Of a stretch of DNA of 19,202 nt, positions 13,487-19,202 are shown piece after piece. The notes beneath the pieces were generated by a model. That model was given only the letters and a program-made list of their open reading frames with translations. It searched no databases and was not told the DNA's origin. This stretch comes from Marivivens sp. (lineage in GTDB: Bacteria; Pseudomonadota; Alphaproteobacteria; Rhodobacterales; Rhodobacteraceae). The first letter of the stretch is position 1. Every line of letters starts with the position of its first letter. A program made the position numbers and the translations under genes. The stretch spans positions 1 through 19,202 of the forward strand of contig JAHEBR010000019.1 of the NCBI GenBank assembly GCA_024642185.1, in the 5' to 3' direction.

Positions 13487-14106
13487 TCCCAGCCATAGTT
13501 GAAGCTGACCGAGATACGCTCGTCCTCGGCCAAGTTCATCGGCACCTCGTGGCGCAGCCAGCTTTCCCAGAGAAGAACCTCGCCCACCTCGGGTTTGACG
13601 TAGACGAACCGCTGGAGCTCTTGCGGCGCGTCTTTCCTCACGAGCGGCGCAGTCATCATCATCGGCAGGCGCGGATCCTCCAGTTTGAGCGCGCTCGTGC
13701 CTTCCGGCATCGCCACATAGGTCGTCCCGGAAATCACCGAATGGGGATGGATGTGGCTCGAATGGGTGCCGCCTTCGGGCAGGATGTTGATCCAGAGCGC
13801 GTTGCACTTGAGCTTCTTGCCCTTCAGATCAAAGCCCAACTCTTCGCAAAAGGCGGCCACGTGCTTGTCGAGCGCCTTCTGGACCTCACCGAAAATGGGC
13901 ATCCGCCAGGCCAGATCATCGAGCGAGGCGTAAGAGGTATAGCCCGGATAGTCGTTGGCCTCACACCATTCCTGACCGGCCTCGTCATCCTCGGCCACCG
14001 AATAGCAGGTCTCCAGAAGCTCGTCCGCGTCGATCTTCTTCTTCGCCAGCTCGTTGAGCTTGGCGCGATAGAGGCGGGTGACAAAGAGGGTCGAGATCTC
14101 GGACAT
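13483..14106 (-). CDS. Putative 2-oxoglutarate/Fe(II) oxygenase, TIGR02466-like
   Basis: A 207-residue soluble protein resembling the TIGR02466 group of putative 2OG-Fe(II) oxygenases. It shows a His cluster HSSHIHPHSVISGTTYVAMPEGT (115-137), then KLEDPR (141-146), GEVLLWESWLRHEVPMN (175-191) and ERISVSFNYGW (196-206). Likely metal ligands are one or more of H118/H120/H122 with H186, and R197 may bind 2-oxoglutarate. The exact set cannot be fixed by eye. The first 100 residues are helical and charged. The substrate is unknown. The ATG at 14106 has AGGA about seven bases upstream and lies 56 nt beyond the rplP terminator. It is convergent with the TDT gene. Confidence 0.82.
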   Translation of the reverse strand: MSEISTLFVTRLYRAKLNELAKKKIDADELLETCYSVAEDDEAGQEWCEANDYPGYTSYASLDDLAWRMPIFGEVQKALDKHVAAFCEELGFDLKGKKLKCNALWINILPEGGTHSSHIHPHSVISGTTYVAMPEGTSALKLEDPRLPMMMTAPLVRKDAPQELQRFVYVKPEVGEVLLWESWLRHEVPMNLAEDERISVSFNYGWD

Positions 14107-14160
14107 GGGGCTTTCCTAGCTGGCGGGGAGCGCGCGCCCCTAAGATGACAGAGGCGCGCT

Positions 14161-14197
14161 TTAACGAAAAGCCCCCGCCGTTTCGGGCGGGGGCTTT
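14161..14197 (-). terminator. Intrinsic terminator after rplP
   Basis: A perfect stem of at least 9 bp (14171-14179 with 14186-14194, extending through A/T pairs to 14168 and 14197) is followed on the minus strand by TTTTCGTTAA (14170-14161). It begins 22 nt after the rplP stop and ends the rpsJ-to-rplP unit. Confidence 0.92.
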
Positions 14198-14218
14198 CCT
14201 ATTTCGGTGCGAGGCTGA

Positions 14219-14632
14219 TTACCAGTCTTCGCGGACCACGGTGCGGGTTTTGACCGGAAGCTTCATCGCGCCGAGGCGGAGGGCTTCGCGGGCGATTTCT
14301 TCCGAAACGCCGTCGATCTCGAACATGATCCGGCCCGGCTTGACCTTGCAGGCCCAGTAGTCGATCGAACCCTTACCTTTACCCATACGAACTTCGACGG
14401 GCTTGCTGGACACCGGAGTGTCCGGGAAGATACGGATCCAGACACGGCCCTGACGCTTCATGTGGCGGGTGATCGCGCGGCGGGCCGCCTCGATCTGCCG
14501 CGCGGTGACGCGCTCGGGCTCGGTGGCCTTGAGGCCGAAGTGACCGAAGTTCAGGTCCGAACCACCCTTGGCTTCGCCATGGATGCGGCCTTTGAACATT
14601 TTGCGGAACTTGGTGCGCTTAGGTTGCAGCAT
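14219..14632 (-). CDS. rplP: 50S ribosomal protein L16
   Basis: L16, 137 residues, near the A-site and needed for late 50S maturation. MLQPKRTKFRKMFKGRIHGEAKGGSDLNFGHFGLKATEPERVTARQIEAARRAITRHMKRQGRVWIRIFPDTPVSSKPVEVRMGKGKGSIDYW is diagnostic. It starts 13 nt after the rpsC stop. Normally rpmC follows immediately; here it is the last gene of its unit and is followed by a terminator. Confidence 0.98.
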   Translation of the reverse strand: MLQPKRTKFRKMFKGRIHGEAKGGSDLNFGHFGLKATEPERVTARQIEAARRAITRHMKRQGRVWIRIFPDTPVSSKPVEVRMGKGKGSIDYWACKVKPGRIMFEIDGVSEEIAREALRLGAMKLPVKTRTVVREDW

Positions 14633-14645
14633 CTTGTCTTACTCC

Positions 14646-15353
14646 TCAGCGACGGCCGGCGGCGCCGCGCGGAGCGGGGCCATCCTGCAGTTCTGCCTGG
14701 CGGCGATCACGCGCACCCGGGTCATGTTCCATGATCTCGCCTTTGAAGATCCAGACCTTGATCCCGATGATACCATAGGGGGTCATGGCTTCAGACAGAG
14801 CATAGTCGATGTCGGCACGCAGGGTGTGCAGCGGAACGCGGCCTTCGCGATACCACTCGGTGCGGGCGATCTCGGCGCCGCCGAGGCGGCCCGCGACGTT
14901 GACCCGGATACCGAGGGCACCCATCCGCATGGCGTTCTGCACGGCGCGCTTCATGGCGCGGCGGAACGAAACGCGGCGCTCGAGCTGCTGGGCGATGGAT
15001 TCACCAACCAGCGCTGCGTCGAGCTCGGGCTTGCGCACTTCAACGATGTTGAGGTGCAGATCGCTGTCGGTCAGGTTCGCAAGCTTCTTGCGCAGGGTCT
15101 CAATATCGGCGCCTTTTTTGCCAATGATGACACCCGGACGCGCGGTGTGGATCGTAACGCGGCACTTCTTGTGCGGACGCTCGATGATCACACGGCTGAT
15201 GCCGGCCTGTTTGCACTCTTTCTTGACGAAGTCCTTGATCTTGAGGTCTTCGAGCAAAAGATTGCCATAGTCCTTCTTGTCGGCATACCAGCGGCTGTCC
15301 CAGGTGCGGTTGACCTGGAGGCGCATCCCGACGGGATTGACTTTGTTACCCAT
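14646..15353 (-). CDS. rpsC: 30S ribosomal protein S3
   Basis: S3, 235 residues, at the mRNA entry and part of the ribosomal helicase. It has the N-terminal MGNKVNPVGMRLQVNRTWDSRWY and a KH type-II domain with GKKG at 78-81 (VIIGKKGADIETLRKKL). The C-terminal domain contains VSFRRAMKRAVQNAMRMGALGIRVNVAGRLGGAEIARTEWYREGRVPLHTLRADIDY. It ends in a short Arg-rich tail. Its ATG shares one base with the rplV stop (TAATG). Confidence 0.98.
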   Translation of the reverse strand: MGNKVNPVGMRLQVNRTWDSRWYADKKDYGNLLLEDLKIKDFVKKECKQAGISRVIIERPHKKCRVTIHTARPGVIIGKKGADIETLRKKLANLTDSDLHLNIVEVRKPELDAALVGESIAQQLERRVSFRRAMKRAVQNAMRMGALGIRVNVAGRLGGAEIARTEWYREGRVPLHTLRADIDYALSEAMTPYGIIGIKVWIFKGEIMEHDPGARDRRQAELQDGPAPRGAAGRR

Positions 15354-15733
15354 TAGGCTTGCTCCTCGACTTGACGGACCTTGATGGTCAGTTCCGAAAA
15401 CGGCTTCATGATCTTGCCAAACCGGCCACGGGCACGCGGGCGACCGCGCTTCATGACGAGGTTCTTGCCGACGAAGGCTTCGGCAACGACCAATTCATCC
15501 ACATCCAGGTTGTGGTTGTTTTCGGCGTTGGCGATGGCGGACTGAAGGCATTTCTTCACGTCCTGAGCGATCCGCTTCTTCGAGAAGGTGAGATCGGCAA
15601 GCGCCTTCTCGACCTTCTTGCCACGGATCATCGCGGCGACCAGGTTCAGTTTCTGCGGGCTGGTGCGAAGCATACGGAGTTTGGCCATTGCTTCGTTGTC
15701 TGCCACGCGGCGGGGATTTTTATCCTTGCTCAT
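15353..15733 (-). CDS. rplV: 50S ribosomal protein L22
   Basis: L22, 126 residues, whose beta-hairpin lines the exit tunnel where macrolides act. Seen: AKLRMLRTSPQKLNLVAAMIRGKKVEKALADLTFSKKRIAQDVKKCLQSAIANAENNHNLDVDELVVAEAFVGKNLVMKRGRPRARGRFGKIMKPFSELTIKV. An extra N-terminal arm (MSKDKNPRRVADNE) is common in alphaproteobacteria. It starts 3 nt after the rpsS stop and overlaps rpsC by one base. Confidence 0.98.
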   Translation of the reverse strand: MSKDKNPRRVADNEAMAKLRMLRTSPQKLNLVAAMIRGKKVEKALADLTFSKKRIAQDVKKCLQSAIANAENNHNLDVDELVVAEAFVGKNLVMKRGRPRARGRFGKIMKPFSELTIKVRQVEEQA

Positions 15734-15736
15734 GGC

Positions 15737-16015
15737 TTACTTCCGCTTCGCTTTCTTGTCGGCAGCATGCCCGTAGTAGGTACGGGTCGGCGAATATTCA
15801 CCGAACTTCTGGCCGATCATGTCTTCGGTGACGTTGACGGGGATGTGCTTATGGCCGTTGTAGACGCCGAAGGTCAGACCCACAAACTGGGGCAGGATCG
15901 TCGAGCGGCGCGACCAGATCTTGATAACTTCGTTACGGCCGGATTCGCGGGCGGCTTCGGCTTTCTTAAGCACATAAGCGTCAACGAACGGACCCTTCCA
16001 AACAGAGCGAGACAT
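15737..16015 (-). CDS. rpsS: 30S ribosomal protein S19
   Basis: S19, 92 residues, in the small-subunit head, bridging to L5. The N-terminus MSRSVWKGPFVDAYVLKKAE and the core KIWSRRSTILPQFVGLTFGVYNGHKHIPVNVTEDMIGQKFGEYSPTRTYYGH are diagnostic. It starts 3 nt after the rplB stop. Confidence 0.98.
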   Translation of the reverse strand: MSRSVWKGPFVDAYVLKKAEAARESGRNEVIKIWSRRSTILPQFVGLTFGVYNGHKHIPVNVTEDMIGQKFGEYSPTRTYYGHAADKKAKRK

Positions 16016-16018
16016 GTT

Positions 16019-16861
16019 TTAGCGTCCCTTCTTCTTAGCGTGACGCGAACGAACGATGAGGTTCGACGACGCTTTTTTCTTGTTACGGGTGCGGGCACCC
16101 TTGGTCGGCTTGCCCCACGGGGTAACCGGGTGACGACCGCCCGAAGTCCGGCCTTCACCACCGCCGTGCGGGTGATCGATCGGGTTCATGGCGACACCGC
16201 GAACGGCGGGACGCTTGCCAAGGTGGCGGTTGCGGCCGGCTTTACCGATGTTCTGGTTCGAGTTGTCGGGGTTCGACACGGCACCAACGGTCGCCATGCA
16301 TTCCTGACGGACCAGGCGCAGCTCGCCCGAGGACAGGCGGATCTGGGCATAGCCACCGTCGCGGCCGACGAACTGGGCGTAGGTGCCAGCAGCGCGGGCG
16401 ATCTGGCCGCCTTTGCCGGGCTTCATTTCGATGTTGTGGATGATCGTACCGATTGGCATGCCCGTAAATGGCATGGCGTTGCCCGGCTTGATGTCGGCTT
16501 TCGCGGAGGCGATCACCTTGTCGCCGACAGCCAGACGCTGGGGCGCAATGATGTAGGCCTGCTCGCCGTCCTCATACTGGATGAGGGCGATGAATGCGGT
16601 CCGGTTCGGGTCGTATTCGATGCGGGCGACGACGGCCGCCATATCGAACTTGTTCCGTTTGAAATCGACGATGCGATAGAGGCGCTTGGCGCCACCACCA
16701 CGACGACGCATGGTGATCCGTCCGGTGTTGTTCCGGCCGCCGTTTCCAGTCAGACCCTCGGTGAGGGCTTTGACAGGGCGACCTTTCCAAAGCTCCGAAC
16801 GGTCGATCAGTACCAGTCCACGCTGGCCAGGCGTCGTCGGCTTATACGACTTAAGTGCCAT
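16019..16861 (-). CDS. rplB: 50S ribosomal protein L2
   Basis: L2, 280 residues, the conserved protein at the peptidyl-transferase region that helps subunit association. It carries the universally conserved MNPIDHPHGGGEGR block with H230 (the E. coli His229 equivalent) and the C-terminal WGKPTKGARTRNKKKASSNLIVRSRHAKKKGR. The N-terminal segment ALKSYKPTTPGQRGLVLIDRSELWKGRPVKALTEGL is typical. It is separated from rplW by a 124-nt structured gap, unlike the tight packing elsewhere in the unit. Confidence 0.98.
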   Translation of the reverse strand: MALKSYKPTTPGQRGLVLIDRSELWKGRPVKALTEGLTGNGGRNNTGRITMRRRGGGAKRLYRIVDFKRNKFDMAAVVARIEYDPNRTAFIALIQYEDGEQAYIIAPQRLAVGDKVIASAKADIKPGNAMPFTGMPIGTIIHNIEMKPGKGGQIARAAGTYAQFVGRDGGYAQIRLSSGELRLVRQECMATVGAVSNPDNSNQNIGKAGRNRHLGKRPAVRGVAMNPIDHPHGGGEGRTSGGRHPVTPWGKPTKGARTRNKKKASSNLIVRSRHAKKKGR

Positions 16862-16967
16862 GTTTCTGTCTTCCGTTGCTTTGCGGGACGTTAATCCCGG
16901 CAGTTACAGGGCCCCGAAGGTCCCCAAGATTCGATAAAACGCGCGGCCCCGGACGAATCCGGGGCCG
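16862..16967 (-). other. Three tandem hairpins in the rplW-rplB gap
   Basis: Read on the minus strand, the gap holds three hairpins. The first is a perfect 10-bp hairpin (16944-16953 with 16958-16967) with a TTCG loop. It is followed four bases later by TTTT (16939-16936), which would suit a weak terminator or attenuator. The second is a 5-bp hairpin with one mismatch and a TTCG loop (16909-16924). The third is a 5-bp hairpin (16884-16888 with 16895-16899) just before rplB. The first is a strong prediction and the others are weaker. Confidence 0.6.
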
Positions 16968-16985
16968 AACGATTTGGGTCAGGTA

Positions 16986-17282
16986 TTAGAGACCGGTCGA
17001 AACGTCAATGGTGTTACCCTCGGCGAGGGTGACATAGGCTTTCTTGACGTCGTTACGGGTTCCGAGCGAACCACGGAACCGCTTGACCTTGCCCTTTGTG
17101 ATGACGGTGTTGACCGCTTTGACCTTCACACCAAAGAGAGCCTCGACGGCCTCCTTGATCTGCGGCTTGTTGGCGTCGATTGCCACTTCGAAGACAACGG
17201 CGTTTGCTTCCGACGCCATGGTTGCCTTTTCGGTGATGATCGGCTTGCGGATCACATCGTAGTGTTCTGCTTTCGCGCTCAT
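16986..17282 (-). CDS. rplW: 50S ribosomal protein L23
   Basis: L23, 98 residues, at the polypeptide exit, the docking site for trigger factor and signal-recognition particle. MSAKAEHYDVIRKPIITEKATMASEANAVVFEVAIDANKPQIKEAVEALFGVKVKAVNTVITKGKVKRFRGSLGTRNDVKKAYVTLAEGNTIDV matches the family. Its ATG overlaps the rplD stop as ATGA (4 nt). Confidence 0.98.
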   Translation of the reverse strand: MSAKAEHYDVIRKPIITEKATMASEANAVVFEVAIDANKPQIKEAVEALFGVKVKAVNTVITKGKVKRFRGSLGTRNDVKKAYVTLAEGNTIDVSTGL

Positions 17283-17899
17283 TTCAGACGAGCCTCCAGA
17301 GCTTCGACAGCCGCCTTGGTGAGCACGAGCGTGTCACTGCGGAGGATGTCATAGACGTTGGCGCCCATCGAGGGGAGCACGTCGAGGTTGGCCAGGTTGC
17401 GCGCGGCGCGGGCAAACTCTTCGTTGACCGCGGCGCCATCGATGATGAGCGCGCGCTTCCAACCCAGAGCATTCACCTGCTTGGCGAGAACGCTGGTTTT
17501 GGCATCCTTGATCTCGGCCATGTCGAGAACGACCAGCTCGCCGGCTTTCGCCTTGGCCGAGAGGGCGTGCTTGAGGCCAAGAGCGCGGAACTTCTTGGTC
17601 AGGTCGTGGGCGTGGCTACGCGGGGTCGGACCCTTGTAGATACCGCCGTGACGGAAGATCGGAGCCTTCTTGGAACCGTGGCGGGCGCCGCCGGTGCCTT
17701 TCTGGCGATAGATCTTCTTGGTCGAGTACGACACTTCCGACTTGCCGAGCGTGGAGTGGGTGCCGGCCTGGGCCTTGGCACGCTGCCAGCGCACGACACG
17801 GTGCAGAATGTCCACACGGGGCTCGAGGCCAAAGATGGCGTCGTCGAGCTCGACCGAACCGGCTTTCTTGCCGTCAAGCTTGATCGCATCAGCCTTCAT
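17279..17899 (-). CDS. rplD: 50S ribosomal protein L4
   Basis: L4, 206 residues, with the extended loop that reaches the exit tunnel. In gammaproteobacteria it also represses the S10 operon through its leader. Diagnostic parts are SEVSYSTKKIYRQKGTGGARHGSKKAPIFRHGGIYKGPTPRSHAHDLTKKFRALGLKHALSAKAKAGELVVLD and the C-terminal VYDILRSDTLVLTKAAVEALEARL. It overlaps rplC by 11 nt and has AAGGAGG eight bases upstream, within the end of rplC. No gamma-type S10 leader is obvious upstream of rpsJ, so L4 control of that type should not be assumed. Confidence 0.98.
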   Translation of the reverse strand: MKADAIKLDGKKAGSVELDDAIFGLEPRVDILHRVVRWQRAKAQAGTHSTLGKSEVSYSTKKIYRQKGTGGARHGSKKAPIFRHGGIYKGPTPRSHAHDLTKKFRALGLKHALSAKAKAGELVVLDMAEIKDAKTSVLAKQVNALGWKRALIIDGAAVNEEFARAARNLANLDVLPSMGANVYDILRSDTLVLTKAAVEALEARLK

Positions 17900-18623
17900 T
17901 GTTTTCGCCTCCTTCAGCGGCCTCTGCAGCCGGAGCTGCGGCCATGGCGGACTTCAGAGCGGCCGGATAGACCACATTCGACGGGGCGGGCTTCTTCACG
18001 GCGTCCTTGATGGTGACCCAGCCACCCTTGGAGCCCGGAACGGCGCCCTTGACCATGATCAGGCCACGGTCGGCGTCGGTGCGGACAACCTGGAGGTTCT
18101 GGGTGGTGACACGGGCGGAACCCATGTGACCGGCCATTTTCTTGCCTTTGAAGATGCGGCCCGGATCCTGACACTGACCGACGGAGCCGTGCGAGCGGTG
18201 GCTGACCGACACACCGTGAGACGCGCGAAGGCCCCCGAAGTTGTGCCGCTTCATGACACCGGCAAAGCCTTTGCCGATCGACGTGCCGGACACGTCAACA
18301 TACTGACCATCGAAATAATGGGTGGCGACGATCTCTTCACCAACGGCGATCAGGTTCTCGGGGGCAACCCGGAACTCGGCGACCTTCCGCTTGGGCTCAA
18401 CCTTGGCGGCGGCGAAGTGGCCGCGCATCGGCTGGGAAACCCGCTTGGCCTTGGCCGTGCCGGCACCGAGCTGAACGGCGGTGTAGCCATCTTTCTCGAG
18501 GGTGCGTTGGGCAACGACCTGCAAGCCATCGAGCTGGAGAACGGTCACAGGGATCTGCTTTCCGTCTTCCATGAACAGGCGGGTCATGCCGATTTTTTTT
18601 GCGATAACGCCAGAGCGCAACAT
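17889..18623 (-). CDS. rplC: 50S ribosomal protein L3
   Basis: L3, 244 residues, an early assembly protein reaching the peptidyl-transferase centre. The segment HGSVGQCQDPGRIFKGKKMAGHMG (145-168) contains Q150, at the position methylated by PrmB in E. coli. The family opening is MLRSGVIAKKIGMTRLFMEDG. A second ATG two codons upstream (18629) leaves only three bases to GGAGG; 18623 has nine and is preferred. It follows the rpsJ stop by 14 nt and ends with an acidic tail (AEAAEGGENNEG) that overlaps rplD by 11 nt. Confidence 0.97.
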   Translation of the reverse strand: MLRSGVIAKKIGMTRLFMEDGKQIPVTVLQLDGLQVVAQRTLEKDGYTAVQLGAGTAKAKRVSQPMRGHFAAAKVEPKRKVAEFRVAPENLIAVGEEIVATHYFDGQYVDVSGTSIGKGFAGVMKRHNFGGLRASHGVSVSHRSHGSVGQCQDPGRIFKGKKMAGHMGSARVTTQNLQVVRTDADRGLIMVKGAVPGSKGGWVTIKDAVKKPAPSNVVYPAALKSAMAAAPAAEAAEGGENNEG

Positions 18624-18637
18624 GGTCATTGCCCTCC

Positions 18638-18952
18638 TCAGACTTTGATCTCGACGTCGACGCCGGCGGCGAGGTCGAGCTTCATCAGCGCGTCCACGGT
18701 CTGCGGGGTCGGGTCGACGATGTCGAGAAGACGCTTGTGCGTGCGGATCTCGAACTGATCGCGGGATTTCTTGTCGATGTGGGGTCCACGCAGAACGGTG
18801 AACTTCTCGATCTTGTTCGGCAGCGGAATCGGGCCACGCACAGAGGCGCCGGTCCGTTTCGCGGTGCTGACGATCTCCGCGGTGGACGCATCCAGAACGC
18901 GGTAGTCGAAAGCTTTGAGCCGAATGCGAATGTTTTGGCTGTGTGCGGCCAT
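18638..18952 (-). CDS. rpsJ: 30S ribosomal protein S10
   Basis: S10, 104 residues, in the small-subunit head; it also joins the NusB antitermination complex in E. coli. Diagnostic parts are NIRIRLKAFDYRVLDASTAEIVSTAKRTGASVRGPIPLPNKIEKFTVLRGPHIDKKSRDQFEIRTHKRLLDIVDPTPQTVDALMKLDL. The frame is open 40 codons further upstream, but the ATG at 18952 is chosen because it has AAAGG eight bases upstream and gives the usual family length. An ATG two codons before it leaves only two bases after that AAAGG. First gene of the S10 unit, 129 nt after tuf. Confidence 0.97.
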   Translation of the reverse strand: MAAHSQNIRIRLKAFDYRVLDASTAEIVSTAKRTGASVRGPIPLPNKIEKFTVLRGPHIDKKSRDQFEIRTHKRLLDIVDPTPQTVDALMKLDLAAGVDVEIKV

Positions 18953-19034
18953 AGTCATTGCCTTTCGCGGCTTAAGGTTGAGAGGTGGGGAAAGCGGGAT
19001 TGCTTCGCCACGTCGAACCCGGAATTCAAGAGTT

Positions 19035-19062
19035 GCGGGGCGGGCAATACTGCCCGCCCCGC
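19035..19062 (-). terminator. 12-bp hairpin after tuf
   Basis: A perfect 12-bp GC-rich stem (19035-19046 with 19051-19062) with a four-base loop lies 19 nt past the tuf stop. The minus strand continues AACTCTTG, so there is no proper T-tract. It is probably a terminator of low strength or a 3'-end stabiliser between tuf and rpsJ. No convincing promoter is seen between it and rpsJ. Confidence 0.6.
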
Positions 19063-19071
19063 GAAATTGCA

Positions 19072-19090
19072 ATCGAGTATTTTACTCGAT
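19072..19090 (-). other. 8-bp hairpin around the tuf stop codon
   Basis: Perfect arms 19072-19079 and 19083-19090 flank a three-base loop. The tuf stop codon (19082-19084) straddles the loop and the 5' arm. It stands directly before the 12-bp hairpin. Confidence 0.5.
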
Positions 19091-19202
19091 GATTTTCGCG
19101 ACGACGCCGGCGCCGACGGTGCGGCCGCCTTCGCGGATGGCGAAGCGCAGGCCGTCTTCCATGGCGATCGGGGCGATCAGTTCAACGGTGAACTTCAGGT
19201 TG
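19082..19202 (-). CDS. tuf: Elongation factor Tu, C-terminal 39 codons (runs off the right edge)
   Basis: The right edge encodes the C-terminus of EF-Tu, ending NLKFTVELIAPIAMEDGLRF and then AIREGGRTVGAGVVAKIIE with a TAA stop. This is the nearly invariant end of domain 3 of the GTPase that delivers aminoacyl-tRNA. tuf before rpsJ is the usual str-S10 arrangement. Whether this is the only tuf copy cannot be seen here. Confidence 0.97.
   Translation of the reverse strand, partial: NLKFTVELIAPIAMEDGLRFAIREGGRTVGAGVVAKIIE

Noticed and set aside
15359..16894. 511-residue plus-strand open frame opposite rplB, rpsS and rplV
   Set aside because: It lies entirely antisense to three certain ribosomal protein genes and is a product of GC-rich codon bias on the opposite strand; no family resemblance and no ribosome binding site.
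18953..19034. A gammaproteobacterial-type S10 leader or a strong rpsJ promoter
   Set aside because: The space is too short for the known gamma leader and no pair of boxes with acceptable spacing could be defended by eye.
18953..19072. 40-codon N-terminal extension of rpsJ
   Set aside because: Family length, the Shine-Dalgarno at 18952 and the tuf-rpsJ hairpin within the extension all favour the shorter start.
1..19202. CRISPR arrays, tRNA or rRNA genes, insertion sequences, phage genes, defence or toxin-antitoxin genes
   Set aside because: No regularly spaced repeats, cloverleaf sequences, transposase or recombinase motifs were found on either strand.

Overview
The window is a chromosomal stretch of an alphaproteobacterium, most likely of the Rhodobacterales (Rhodobacteraceae). 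Three things point there. The base composition is GC-rich. The order rpsM-rpsK-rpoA-rplQ runs without rpsD or rpmJ and is followed by rarA. The S10, L3 and RpoA sequences are typical of that group. This placement is inferred from protein sequence and gene order, not from a database search.

Nearly everything is read on the minus strand, so transcription runs from high to low coordinates. It starts with the last 39 codons of tuf (EF-Tu). The S10 block follows: rpsJ-rplC-rplD-rplW, a 124-nt structured gap, rplB-rpsS-rplV-rpsC-rplP, and a strong intrinsic terminator. Next comes an unrelated three-gene island: a 2-oxoglutarate/Fe(II) oxygenase-like protein on the minus strand, and a TehA/SLAC1-type membrane protein and a RidA-family protein on the plus strand. 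The second ribosomal block restarts from its own promoter: rpmC-rpsQ-rplN-rplX-rplE-rpsN-rpsH-rplF-rplR-rpsE-rpmD, then a terminator. A second island holds a conserved hypothetical gene, an unlisted 43-residue ORF and a DUF4202 gene with its own promoter. The third block is rplO, a terminator-like hairpin, secY-adk, a consensus promoter inside a palindrome, then rpsM-rpsK-rpoA-rplQ and a strong terminator. The left edge holds the N-terminal 180 codons of rarA.

The core genes encode 24 ribosomal proteins (S10, L3, L4, L23, L2, S19, L22, S3, L16, L29, S17, L14, L24, L5, S14, S8, L6, L18, S5, L30, L15, S13, S11, L17), EF-Tu, the translocon subunit SecY, adenylate kinase and RNA polymerase alpha. 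Many are joined by 1- to 4-nt overlaps or gaps of 3 to 14 nt, as expected for translationally coupled operons. The supercluster is cut into separately promoted units with small accessory genes in the joints. Several joints carry RNA-hairpin candidates that the coding annotation does not explain.

I found no defence system, CRISPR array, tRNA, rRNA or insertion sequence. The points that merit a second look are the intergenic structures (rplW-rplB, rplO-secY, the rpsM leader, rpsK-rpoA, rpoA-rplQ), the two accessory islands, the RidA protein with a changed catalytic position, and the 43-residue ORF.
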